This document shows, piece after piece, positions 1 to 11,677 of a stretch of 64,000 nt of DNA (position 1 is its first letter; the number at the start of each line of letters is the position of its first letter). Source of the stretch: Aquilaria yunnanensis (lineage: Eukaryota > Streptophyta > Magnoliopsida > Malvales > Thymelaeaceae); assembly GCA_039654915.1 (NCBI GenBank), contig CM077600.1, positions 31,059,992 to 31,123,991 of the forward strand, written 5' to 3'. Under the pieces are notes generated by a model, which saw only the letters and a list, made by a program, of their open reading frames with translations, did not search any database and was not told where the DNA came from. Made by a program: the position numbers and the translations under genes.

Positions 1-1776
1 ATATTTTATTATTTTTTAAATTTAGGTAAAGTTCATAAAAAATAATTAATTTCTTAAAAAATTTACTTAAGTGATTATTATGTAGATAGAGTATTAGTTT
101 TAAAATACGTTATTTTAGATTAAAAAATAAAAAATAATTAAAAATAATGTGTTTTTTATATTAAATTCTAAATTTCCCATTTGTTAAAGTAATGGCAATC
201 CTGTTTTATGTTGTTGCTGAAAAAAAAAATTGTTATATGTACATTGATATTGACCCTTTTTTAAGAGGTTGTGGTTATGCTTCTGAATATAAAAAAAACT
301 GTGTTTATGCTTCCGAATACCAAAAAAAAAAATCTGCGTTTATGTTTTATTTATTTAGGAGTATTTATTTATTGTATCAAACATGTACGGTAGTAAAAAG
401 GGCAAAAGACATGCGATGACGAAAAGGGCGATGCTGGTGTTGCGGCTCGAAGGTGAGATGTAACGCTGTAGAAATACCAGGTTTATTTAACCGAATGAAT
501 TTATCCTGAATTTTGTTATTGGTAGGAGCATTAAAAATATAGTTTTTTTATTTATGAGTACGCTTTTCCCTCCATATCTATTAAACCATTTGATGTGAAA
601 TAGATTGAGAATATGAAAAAAATTTATATGTTGTTTTTACTTTTATCCTTAATTTTTTATAAATAATTGAAAATATTAGATAAAGTGAATATTTAAATGA
701 TAGTTTAAATTATAATATAATAAAGTAATTTATTAAATATGAAAATTTTGCAAGACTTGAGATTACCAAAGTAGAATATGTTGCAATAGTTTTGAGACGA
801 TGACATATAAAGAAATAGTTTTATTCCCCTCTATGGATGGATTAATTTTTAAAAATAAAAGCCTATTTAGTTAATATTATATAAAATAAATAGATGAGTG
901 ATTTGTAAAACAAAAAAAAATTAACTATTGCATGTTTACCGATGTTATTAATATATTTTGAATTATAATATACAGTATGTGCGACATGGTTGTGTATTGC
1001 AATATTTTAACGCGTTAGATGTATTTAAATTGATATTGACATAACAAAGGGAAAAAACCATAATATGATAGGAAGACATATTTATCTTGTCAAAAACCCA
1101 TGAAACTCTCCTTTGTTGAAATTAATTAAGACCATAGCCATTAAATTTTCTTTTTTCTCCTTCGCCTCCAATGTCTTGTCATATAACTTGCAATCTCAAT
1201 AAAAACTTAAAAAAATAAAAAAAAATTGAGTCAAAGGTAGTTTGAAGTTTTGAACTAACCTTGATGGTGCTAACTTCATTTATCTAAGTGTGATACGATA
1301 AAATCCTATGTGACACTAACCTCTAATTTTTCCATCATTTTCTTACTTTATACAAGGTATTGCATGAATCTTGTAAACAATTGCATCTTTTGCTCCAATA
1401 ATTATATTTTTGTAATAAGTGATAATTGACAAACAAAATACTAAGGCATCTTTTTGTGTGCCTAATTTGATGGTTGGAATACAGGACTCAATCGTCATAT
1501 TTATAAGATGTAGGACCAACCTGAAAAAGTTAAAAAATTTTAGGGACTAACTAAAATTTTTCAAATTAAAATGAAACGTAAAAATACAAATGTCAAGATT
1601 ATTTTTTGATGTGTATAATGATAGTACATCTATATTACAATTAAGGAATAAATTTTTACGAAGATGAAATCAACATGTTACAAAAAATTTAACTTTAATT
1701 AATTATTTTTTAATACTCAAATTTTAATATTTAGAATGCCACAAATTTTGAACATATTTAATTTTTAGAAGAATGA
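1..1776. other. AT-rich intergenic sequence
   Basis: Very AT-rich DNA with frequent stops in all frames. The only open frames are short and low-complexity. I see no gene, RNA or recognisable element here. Confidence 0.6.
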
Positions 1777-2905
1777 ATGGATTTCATTGTTCATCTACAG
1801 TATATGAACAGTGCACCATCTTTTTGGGATTTTTGTGCCTTTTTTTTTTTTTTTGGTCCTTTTTCGGATGCGATTTGCTCTTTTATTAATTTGATCCTAT
1901 TTAGCAAGACGCTCATCTTTGTCAGGGCTACTGTTGTAATTTTCCTGGTTTTAAGTCTGTTACACTTTTGTGTCGGTAAAAAGACAATTTCAGTCCCTAA
2001 TCTTCTAATTTTTCCATTTTAGTCCCTGAGTTACAACCGTCTTACATTTTGGCCCCTAAATTTTATAACTATTTAATTAGATCTTCTATTTGCTCTTTTG
2101 ATCCCTAAACTTTTTGTTTTGTTGTTTTATGTACTATCTTCTAAAGTAAAACATTGGTGATCATAATTTATTTATTTTTTAGTTAAATCATTCTTTATCT
2201 TTATTGAGTCAATTATTTCTCTCTTTGTATTTATAAAACAAAAAAAACTAGGGTTTTATTAAAAAAGCTAAAAGTAGGCAAATTAGAATGATTAATGTAA
2301 ACACATCTTCATTTAGCTATTCTATGTATTTACAATTATCTATACTTGAATTTTTTTTTAATGTCAAAGTATGTCTTATCTTTTTATATTGTTCCATCAA
2401 TGACTTGCATTATTACATCGGCCTTCACATACCTTACTTACTTATAGAAGAAACCAATGTTTGTACTATTAATCTATGATGAATTTCATTGTACATTAAT
2501 TGTGCCTCTTTTTTTTTTCCCTTTTCTTGGATGCTATTAACTCTTTTTTTCAATTTAATCCCCTTTTCATGATGCATTCGCTTTCTTTAGAACATGTGTT
2601 ATAATTTTCCATTTTTAGTCTGTTTCGTGTTTTGTTTTGGTTAAAACTCGATTTCAATCCCTGAATTTTCACTCTTTCTGAAGCTAGTCCCCAAGTTCTG
2701 TCCGTGTTCCATTTTAGTCCCCAAATTTAATAAATATTGAACTAAATTTTTTCTATTTGTTGTCTTGGTCACCAAACTATTTTTGTTGTTTTTTATATCC
2801 TATCTTTTAAACTAAGACATTAGTCATCATAATTTGTTTATTTTTTCATTAAATCATTTTTTGACTTTATTAAATCAATTATTAAACCTTTAATATATAT
2901 AATTT
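1777..2905. repeat. Two tandem diverged copies of a dispersed repeat
   Basis: Two related blocks (about 1777-2230 and 2465-2905) share an ordered set of short phrases: a poly-T stretch, an 'attttcc' block, 'tttagtccc' blocks, and a final block resembling 'taaatcattnttatctttatt'. The same order recurs inside the insertion in the copia element (about 11930-12310, partly again at 12700-12800). This is therefore a dispersed repeat family. I cannot assign it to a class, and I see no coding capacity. Confidence 0.6.
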
Positions 2906-3959
2906 TTCCAGTTTTTATCTTGGTCCAAAGTTTTTATTATTATCTTTCTTTATTATTACTTTCTGAAATTAAACTTTAATCATTATAATTTGTCTACTTT
3001 TTACTATGGTTTTGGTTGATTTAGCTTAAGTCAAATTTTTTTTATTTTTTTTATTTTTATTAATTTAATATTTAAACCATTAATTGACTGACATAAGTTA
3101 AATACAGTTTTATATTTCAGTCTTTTTTTCATTATTGATGATTGAATTTTACTGCATAAATTATTTACTTTAAGATCTATAGTTTACTACAATAATTTGG
3201 TTAATAATTGCTTATTCAATTTCAATTCCATTCCATTTACCGAGACCAAGTAGATTCAAAAGTGGATGTCAGAGACTCAGATGGACGGACAGAGCATTGG
3301 AGCAGGAGGAGAGTGGAAGCCCATTGTACAAGTGCAATGTGATAATGGACGTCGGAGGACGGGAGGGTGATGCAACATCGATGATGAGGCAAGACGAACG
3401 AGGAGGACAACAAAGACAATGGACAGTGGTGTCGTGGCAAGTCGGAGCCATTAGGTCAAACGAGCAAAGGTCTGGTAAGGATTTGGGATTTGGGATTTAG
3501 GATTTAGGGATTAGGGATTGAATGTATATTGCCTAGACAAACACAGACAATGATGCGGCATCGTTTGTTTTGAATGAGAATAAAGGATAAGTACACACTT
3601 GGTGCCCATACTTTTTGAAGTGTGCCTCATTGCCCAAAATCTTTATATTTTCCCACAATATTTAGGGGCAAAATGCACACTCTGTCTTTAACTTTTGACA
3701 AAATTGCCGATTTACTACCCTATATCTAAGTTTTTTCAAAATTTTCGGGGGGCAGCAGCCATCCCCAACTCTTAGTAGCTATGCCACTATTTTTTCCTTA
3801 GTAACATGATTTTTTTTAAATGAAAATCGTGTGCACCAATTTCCAAAATTGTTCTAAATTTATTACCAAATCATTTTTAAAATGAAAGTGAATCTTATAA
3901 CTAGTTTCCAGTGCTTGGTGAAGCATAGGTAGGGTGTGGAAAACAGTAAAGAAAGTTAG
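2906..3959. other. Intergenic sequence with short open frames
   Basis: AT-rich up to about 3230, then a patch of more even composition (3237-3500) with short overlapping frames on both strands that resemble no family I know. A phrase near 3745-3785 (a 'ggggggcagcagcc' block) resembles one at 10375-10425, suggesting scraps of a common transposon. Confidence 0.45.
3480..3519 (+). repeat. Degenerate telomere-like repeat
   Basis: About 40 bp of imperfect 'gggattt' and 'ggatttag' units resemble the plant telomere unit TTTAGGG. It is short and degenerate, so it may be simple low-complexity drift rather than a true interstitial telomeric tract. Confidence 0.4.
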
Positions 3960-4808
3960 GTGTATAAGTGGCGAAGAGGTTTAAGAATGAGGGAGATAGG
4001 GGGAGTTCGAAAGGCTGCAGCAATTGGTGAATGACATTTTTCTCCAGTAAGATGTTCTTAACAGGTGGTGGTGGCAGCTAGACCAAAAAAGACTATTCTC
4101 GGTGAATTTCCTTGCTTCAATTCTTGATGATATATTCATTTCAGGTTCACAAGTATGACAGCCGATAAAATGAAACTCGTGGGTACCTCGCAAAGTTAAT
4201 ATTTTTGTCTGGAATACGTTACAGAAGAAGAATCCTACTTTGGTTAATTTGGCTTGTCATGGTATTGTTGTGTCCAATGTGTACTATGTGGTCTGCAATG
4301 ATGCTAATGAAATGGCAGATCATACACTGGTTCATTGTAAATTTACAGATGCATTGTAGAGGCAAATGTCCGGTTGGTGGATGGTGCATGCTAGTTGTTG
4401 TTTGTCTGTGGCAGAAAACCTAGAAGAACTACTTGCAGAATTGAACAAGGTGCCGAAAAAAAGGCTTTAGAGGCAGTGTTCTTCATCACTATTTGGGTGC
4501 TTTGGCAGAGGCAAAACAATATGAACCATAATAGTTTAGAATTGAAATATTTTGATGTTTTAAGTGAAATTCAGACTTTATCATTTTTGTAGACTGTGAA
4601 TAGATGTCATATATTGAGCTGTGATTGGGTAGAATGGGTTTCTAACCCAACATTGGCTATGAAAATTTGATTGTGAAGTTTAGGTGGAATTGAGTAAAGT
4701 AGGCATATGAAATGTTGTGATGGTATTTGTACAGGCAGCTAGTTGCTAGCTAGATAGAGCCTTTGTTTCCTGTTAATAAGATTTTTTTCTCTTTAGCTAT
4801 TAAAAAAA
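3960..4808 (+). mobile_element. LINE (non-LTR retrotransposon) 3'-end remnant
   Basis: Broken + strand frames reconstruct the region downstream of reverse transcriptase in plant L1-type LINEs, the zf-RVT domain. In order I see a D-x-W-x-W start with FSV (about 4060-4110), a KVNIFVW motif followed by an NPTLVNL-like stretch (about 4193-4250), then cysteine and histidine residues around a DHTLVHC-like motif (about 4320-4345), and finally a W-x-L-W-x-R-x-N motif (about 4490-4520). Several frameshifts and stops interrupt it. An A-run at about 4801-4808 fits the 3' end. The 5' part, including the reverse transcriptase itself, is absent, as is usual for 5'-truncated LINEs. I found no clear target-site duplication. 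Confidence 0.7.
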
Positions 4809-5340
4809 CATATATATGAACACATAAATGATAATATAAGGCAAGAAAAAGTTGGATTCCATGGATTAAAATTTTATTAATATAATTGCCCTTATTATAT
4901 TTCATAAATTTTAGAAACTAATGCCTTTCCTTTTACAATTTCCCCATATATATGTTACCACATCTCAATCTCACAAAAGCTACACTAATGTAAATTATAT
5001 CTTCCCATTTTCTTTTACAAATTTCATTCTTTTTGTTACATGTTTAAATGTAGTTATGTTCTACATATTAGATTTTTTTTTCTATCGTATGATTTGTCTT
5101 ATCATTCCTATTTTGTTTGCATGCACATCCTAAAAAATACCTAATTATTTGTATTATTTGCATTGATCTTTGGTTATTGCTGTGATATTTTGTATGCTTA
5201 TTATATTAGAGTTTATGTGTTCTAGATTTATGATTAAATTAATTTAAGCTAGTGAATTTGATGATTATGTTCAACATATTAGATTTTTCCCCTTTTACCC
5301 ATAAAGGTTAATGTTGCCAATATTAAGTAAGATTTTAATA
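4809..5340. other. AT-rich intergenic sequence
   Basis: Lies between the LINE remnant and the MITE. I see only short low-complexity frames and no recognisable feature. Confidence 0.55.
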
Positions 5341-5629
5341 CTTCCTCCGTCGCAATTTAGATGAAATGTATTCATTTTTAGGATATCCAAAAGGTTGAAA
5401 CGTTTCTTCTTTTAGAAAAATTTAAAAATTAAATTATCCTTTTACATAAAACCCAATAAACACTTTTTTTTAATCTCCACTCAATCTCTCACTGCACAAA
5501 ACCCAAAAAAGAATCTTTTCTTTTCTAATCATTATTTAAACTTTTACTACATAAAAAAATAACACAAATTACATACACCTTAATCTTCGTGCCTAGGCAA
5601 ACATTTCAAGTAAATTGGGACAGATAAAG
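5341..5629. mobile_element. Stowaway-like (Tc1/mariner) MITE
   Basis: A 289-bp non-coding element flanked by TA (5339-5340 and 5630-5631). Its left end reads CTTCCTCCGTC and continues into CAATTTAGATGAAATGT; the reverse complement of the right end reads CTTTATCTGTC and continues into CAATTTACTTGAAATGT. The CTYCCTCCGTC-type terminus and the TA duplication are typical of plant Stowaway elements. The ends have diverged, so this is an old copy. Confidence 0.75.
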
Positions 5630-6280
5630 TATATTATTTGACCTAAAACTAATTAGTGATAAAATTTAAAATAGTTTCCATAAATTTTTATGTTTCATAA
5701 GGAAGTAATATGAAAAAAGGAAAGTATTATTTTTTGAAAAAGATAAACTTGAATGAATTGAGCAAAGCTACGGTTTTGTTAGAGCCTTTGGAAATGGTTC
5801 CAGAATTACGTCACAACTTCAACCACAGCAAAAGTAAAAACATCAATTATTAAATTAAATTTAATAATTTTGGATAGAATGTCAAATATGGCCAAATTTG
5901 ATAAGAATATTTCATGAATATTTTTGGGATTAAACTAATAATATGAAGATAATTTTACCATTTATGAAGGTAAATTTGACATGACACTCAATTAAGTTCT
6001 AATAAGTTTGACAATTACATAAAACTCATTTTCTTCCCCTTTATAATAATATAATAACTTAATACAAATAAAAGGAAAAAATCATATGGGGCATGGCCTA
6101 GCCTTGACAAATTAATGATACATTCTTAGCAATGATACACTGTCACTTTAATACGTTTTTTTTTCTTTTTTTCTTTTTACTCCTGTCATGGTAATACGTA
6201 TAGAACTTACAACTACTAAAAATTAAAAAAAAAAAAAAGAATATATGGGAAGAGAGATCAAAGAAGTTTGTATCATAAAG
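5630..6280. other. AT-rich intergenic sequence
   Basis: No gene or repeat structure visible apart from homopolymer runs. Confidence 0.55.
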
Positions 6281-6772
6281 GCTTAATTTCATATTGGCCG
6301 CTAAAATATTTAAAATATGGTCTTTTACCCATAAATTAAAACTTAAAAGTCAATTACCTAACAGTTTGTTAACTGTTGATTTCATGTCTAACTAGCCTCT
6401 GAGTGCCAAATTGCCAATATATGGCGGCAACAATTGTGCCTTATGAGTGAGTCTCATGTAGCCTGGGGTCATAATCTAACTACTATTTATAATATTTGAA
6501 TTCCCTTTAAAATTCAAGAGGTAAATTAATCTAATTAAAGTTGTATTTGGGCCAGATATAATAAGACTAGGGTTGGGTGGACTTTCTGGTTGAAATGCCA
6601 TTTAAGGCACTACAGTTGATTGCTACCTAAGGGCTAATTAAACACAATATCCAAAATTTTAAGGGTTATTTGGGACCCACTTTTTATCTTAATAGCCAAA
6701 ATATCATATTTGTAATAGTTTAGGGCTAATTAAAAGAAAGCCCTTTATAAACTAATAAAGCCAGAGTCCTTT
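6281..6772. mobile_element. Possible diverged TIR element (Mutator-type MITE)
   Basis: The left end (GGCTTAATTTCATATTGGCC...) and the reverse complement of the right end (GGCTTTCTTTTAATTAGCCC...) can be aligned at roughly 60% over about 60 bp. Both carry phrases common in plant Mutator-type MITEs. No convincing target-site duplication was found, so this is tentative. Confidence 0.3.
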
Positions 6773-7557
6773 TAGATGCAATCAAGCATTAAATCCGCTA
6801 AACTTGCCACAAAACCTATTGCTGCTCACAATCTTATTCTACGTATTTAAAATCATCAGATAAATAAGAGGAAGAGAACTTGATCTGAACTACTTACTCT
6901 TAAATTTAGAGAAGTTCCTCCTAACTCCCTAAGTGAGGATTTGAAATATGATCTGGTATATGATATGCAGGGATTTGAAAAGGTCCACTAGCGAAAATCT
7001 GAAATACACTTAGGTGTTTGGGTACATAGTAAATGGTGTTAGAAGGCGGGCAATTACTGTTTGACTTGGATTATTTATGGTATATTTGTCTGTTAGGGGT
7101 ATAAGATTTAATTGGATAATAATTGAAATATTAACTTTGGTTAAAATTTTTAACTATGGAAACTTAGTTGTAAAAGTTTTTTTTTTTAAAAAAAAATTCC
7201 ATCATTTTCAAGTCTTGATTTGATTGGATGATTTTTAGGAAATTAACTTTGTTCAAAATTTATAATTATGGCAATTTAACTTGTATACGTTTCCTTTTTT
7301 ATTTAATTCATTCGTCTTCATTTCTTTTTCTCCATCTCGAGTTCACCATCTCTCTATTTGTTTTTTTTTTACCAATTGTCGTTATATTCACGGTTTTAAG
7401 TGGAGAGTTAAAAGGTCTATGTAACTATGTTATTGGACTTGAACGAGCCTCCTAATTCTGATTTGTTTGAAGTAGGGGTGAAGAGCTTGAGGGAAGAAAT
7501 GGCGTATGCATTGGTGATGTTTCTGGTGAAGATTTCGTTGTTGCTAATGGCAATGAC
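6773..7557. other. Intergenic sequence with a short unassigned frame
   Basis: AT-rich. A + strand frame around 7427-7560 begins MLLDLNEPPNS, which contains an LDLNEPP phrase like the EAR repressor motif. It runs straight into the low-complexity repeat and has no recognisable domain, so I treat it as a gene scrap or chance. Confidence 0.35.
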
Positions 7558-8320
7558 GATATCGATTATGGTATTTGTGGTGTTGATGAGTTTGGTGGTT
7601 TTATTTTTTTTCGTAATATTTTTTTTTCTTGTGTGATGGTTTTACTACATAGATTAATACATTTGATTTCTAGTTTAATATGTTTCACATATAGTCTAAT
7701 ACATAGCCCACACAGTTTAATATAATTCACTTTCAATTTAATACATATCCCACATAGTTTCAGTTTAACACATATCCCACACAAATCAATATAATTCATT
7801 TTTAGTTTAACACATGTCCCACATAGATTAATATATTTGACTTACAGTTTAATACGTTTCACATACAACCTAATACATAGCTCATATAGTTTAATACAAT
7901 TCACTTTTAGTTTAATATATATCATACACAATTTAATACATTTCACTTCTAGTTTAACACATGTCTCATACAGCTTAATACAATTCACTTCCAATTTAAC
8001 ATATATCTCACACAGTTTAATATATTTTACTTCAAATTTCATATATTTCGCATCCTATTGTTGCCGATAGTAATGTCAATTATGGTACTGGTAGTGGTGA
8101 TGAGTTTGGTAGTTTATTTTTTTCATGGCAATGTCATTTTCTCGTGTCATGTTATGCCACACAGATTAATACATTTGATTTTTAGTTTAATACATTTGGC
8201 ATACAATCTAATACATAGCCTAAATATTTAATACAATTCACTTTCAATTTAATATATATTCCACATAGTTTAATTCATTTTAGTTCCAGTTTAACACATA
8301 TCCTACACAGATTTTCATGC
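7558..8320. repeat. Minisatellite with higher-order duplication
   Basis: A short motif of the type agtttaatacatttcacatac recurs more than twenty times with drift, at roughly 27-30 bp spacing. A larger unit is also repeated: the block starting at 7558 (cgatat...gatgagtttggtgg, poly-T, cttgtgt, acatagattaatacattt) reappears from 8065, about 507 bp later, with the second unit truncated near 8320. Because the unit length is close to a multiple of three, long frames exist on both strands, but they are periodic and not credible genes. Confidence 0.75.
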
Positions 8321-9296
8321 CCATACATTGTCATCCTTCTTATACACATATAACTTTTCAACCACAACATGGAACCACACAAATACGTCACAAGAACACA
8401 TAATTCCCACATATAGGTCCACTTTATTGAACAATACAACACAAAACCAGAAACACACAACTAGAAAGATTTACACACAAATTCCATAAAACTCCCTCAC
8501 AAAAGCACACGAATAAACTTACAAATCCTTCCCAATGAACAAAATATCATGAACCTAGAAACATACAAGTAATAAACAACTCACAAACACGATTTTGGAC
8601 TAACCCAGCCTTTTTTGCACAAATCGTACAATTGGCTTCCTCGCTCTTTAGCCCGAATCAGAAGAATCTCGCACCAACTTTGCGCCTGACAACGCACCAG
8701 GTCGCTACACCGTTCTTTTTTCTCCGACCACACACCAGGTCATCTTTTCCCTAATTTCTAGTGCCCGAGTTCACAACACTTTTTTTGCTGGGTTTCTCGA
8801 CTGAGGAAGCAACTAAGAGCAGATGGGATATAATGGGTTTTCTTGTAGGATTAGGGCAGAAAATAATTTGGCCGGTTTTATATGGTAAATGGCTCTAATT
8901 CAATAACTCCCCATTTTTCTCCCTAATTTTTCGCACCTCATTTTCTCTGTCTTGAACTACAGGTAACGTTTGGGATGCACAGAACCTATTAGTAACATTA
9001 ACAGTATTACTAGGTGTATAAGCACCTAGGTGGACAGTCTTATAACTCGGTCCACTAAGAGTATATAATCCACTTGACAAAATGTTAAAAAATGTTTCTG
9101 GTTTGGAAAGTAGGGACAATGGCACAAAATTGAGGGATGAAATCCAATAAAGAAAAAATTCCATACAAATCTCTTCCAAATTTCTCTCCTACAAGTTTAA
9201 AACCTAATTTCTGAGACATTCCACTCTGCTGCGTTGCTCTCCAACTCATGCGTTCCTTCTCTAAATCTTTGCCTTTCTCCTCCTTCCACTTCGTTC
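8321..9296. other. Intergenic sequence
   Basis: Moderately AT-rich. A 94-codon frame on the - strand (8895-9179) has no recognisable domain. I see no supported gene. Confidence 0.45.
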
Positions 9297-10424
9297 ACTG
9301 GGGCCTAGCTAGAAACCAAGCATAGGGGGCAGGACGAGTTGTTGACATGTATAAAGTTACGATTAATAATAAAAAAATTAAATAATATTACATATAAACT
9401 CATGGAATTAAAAAGTTTACAATAAATAAGTTCAATTCAAAAGTTTAAAACTCATAATTTAATACAACACTCCTTTAAAATCACATGTTCAAAACTATCA
9501 AAATCAAAATTAAACATCAAACATCAACCTTTTGATGACAAAGAGAGTAAATTATTTCTTCTCTAATACTATTCAAACTTAAGAAGAAATATGCACTTTT
9601 CAAATAAAAAAAGTTATAGATTTTCAATTATTCTAAAAGTTAGCAACATGATCTATATAACAAAAATATATAAGTTAGTTTAATATGATTTTTTTGTATT
9701 ATTTTCATTCAATGTAAAAATAATTAAGAATTAAATGAGTTTAAGAAGGTTGTTTATCATTATTTGTAGAGTATGTCCTATAAATTCAATATCAATAATA
9801 ATCATTAAATAGGCTAAGAATAAGTATGTTCTATAAATTCAATATTAATCAGAAGATTTTTTTTATTATTTGAACTAATTGAAAAGTTGAATAAGATGTT
9901 ACAAAGTAAATATTAATACTAATCACAAACATAAAATTAATTTATAAAAATAAAAATATATTATAGATTTCTAAAAGTTATTAGTAAATTTATACATATA
10001 GAAATTATTCAAAAGCAAAAAAATTATTAAAAATATGATATATATTTAGGAAAAATTGGATTGGAGGTGGCATAAGATGAACCTTGTGGTTGATTTGCAA
10101 ACCTTTTTGGATAATCAAAGCATTTAACTCCACTAATATAATATATGGAAATACTATTATGGGCAAAGTGTAGGTTTTCCAAACTAAAGGGGGGTAAGTG
10201 CAGGTTAGGAAAAACTTGGATGAGTTTTTATAAATTTCTCTTTGGGTTTTACAAAAAGGTAAACTATGCACCTGCTCATTATCAACTTAAAAGTTTACAA
10301 ATAAGTATCTAATTTTAATATTATTATAATTTTATATCACATTAACCAACACTAATAAAAAATTTTAAAAATTTTACTGGGGGTAGCGGCCCTTCCTCGC
10401 CCCTTAAAAGCTATGTCCCTGTTG
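9297..10424. mobile_element. Possible hAT-like non-autonomous element
   Basis: The left end (CACTGGGGCCTAGCTAG...) and the reverse complement of the right end (CAGGGACATAGCTTTTAAGG...) resemble the CAGNGGCGGAGC-type termini of plant hAT elements and enclose an AT-rich, non-coding interior. The ends match only loosely and I found no 8-bp duplication. Confidence 0.3.
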
Positions 10425-10818
10425 AAGGATATGAAAAAGAAGCATTAAAATTCCTTTTTGCCCTATTACTACAACAATAATAACATTTTGCTCCCACGTT
10501 GTTTCTTATTTAGTATGTCTTTCCTTAACCTTTCTCACAATCTTCAATTTCTTTTCTTTTTGTTGCTAGTGTTAAATTTTATTTTAGAATTTAGGTTTGT
10601 TTGTAATGTGTTGTTTTGGTAGTACAAATGTGGCTTTAAGTGGGTTTTGTGCATTTTTGGTTCTATACTAACTTTTTGGTGGGTGCATGGTTCTATGTTT
10701 TATATGAATGCTTCTAGCTTTGTATATAAAATAGATATGTATGTCTGCTTCTAGAATTTTTTTTTTATGAACACAAATATATGTGAAAGTGTTGATGAAG
10801 CTGAAAATGAAATGTATA

Positions 10819-11047
10819 TGTTGAAAGTTGGACTCCATCTTTAATTACGTTTTATCTTTTAGTTTTATCTTCTTTTAGCCTTCATATTCTTTTAGATTTT
10901 ATCAACATCTAGCCTTTATCTTTTAGTAGCCTAATCCTAGTAGGTTACTTTGTACAAGTTATATATATTGTTTCCTTATAACCATAGTGGTCGAATGAAG
11001 CATATACATGTTCTTTCAAATTCGATGTATTCTTCCTAATTTTTACA
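10819..11047 (+). repeat. Copia 5' LTR
   Basis: 229 bp, begins TGTTGAAAGTTGGACTCC and ends TTTTTACA. It pairs with the 3' LTR and is preceded by the duplicated GTATA. Confidence 0.92.
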
Positions 11048-11059
11048 TGGTATTAGAGC
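11048..11059 (+). other. Copia primer-binding site
   Basis: TGGTATTAGAGC directly abuts the 5' LTR. It differs at one base from TGGTATCAGAGC, the complement of the 3' end of plant initiator tRNA-Met that primes most copia elements. Confidence 0.85.
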
Positions 11060-11100
11060 ATGTTTGATACAAGTTTCTAACTATCATCTCACCATAGAAA

Positions 11101-11677
11101 AATGACAGAGTATGACAGCGACTTGGAGTCAACTGCATCTTCTCATTCAATTGATGATATGCAAGGAGTATGGACCATAATCTACCACGTTATACAGAAC
11201 ATGTCGACAAAATGATGGGATTTATTGTTGGAGAATATGGTTCTCAGCAAGGAGTCAACCCCTCATGAGAAAGTAGAGACTGTGGGTTCTAAAATCAATT
11301 ACATGGACTTGACGGGAGAAGACGAAATCAAAGTGATACGTGTGGATCAGTCAATTATTCCCGATTCAAAACTAAGTCCTGTGGACTTAATAGGAGGAGG
11401 TGAAAACAAAGAGACAAGCATAGTCGACTTCGTAGGTACAATTGTTGTTATTATTTACCTAGTACCAAATTAGAAAATAAGTGGATCTTAGATACCAGAG
11501 ACATAAATCATATAACCTCTCATAAGGAACTTGTTAAAAATATAAGATCCATGACCAGTAAACCCATACACTTACCTGATGAAAGCATTAAAATTATAAA
11601 TAAAATTGGTACCTCCTTCTTTAACCACAATCTGAAACTTCATGGCATCCTTTATGCACCCGACTTCAAATGTAATT
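11101..11677 (+). pseudogene. Copia gag/protease remnant
   Basis: Starts near an ATG at 11103 (MTEYDSDLES...) and soon meets stops. From about 11473 the frame gives a WILDT-type protease motif followed by ITSHKEL and an HGILYAPDFKCN stretch that normally leads into the integrase region. The protease motif is damaged: the usual D-T-G-A reads D-T-R-D. Most of gag, including the zinc knuckle, is missing. Non-functional. Confidence 0.7.

Noticed and set aside
7837..8070. Overlapping frames of about 77 codons on both strands
   Set aside because: Periodic translation of the minisatellite; the same repeat yields frames on both strands.
7838..8330. CRISPR-like array
   Set aside because: The units are contiguous, drifting and without unique spacers, and the genome is a plant nuclear one.
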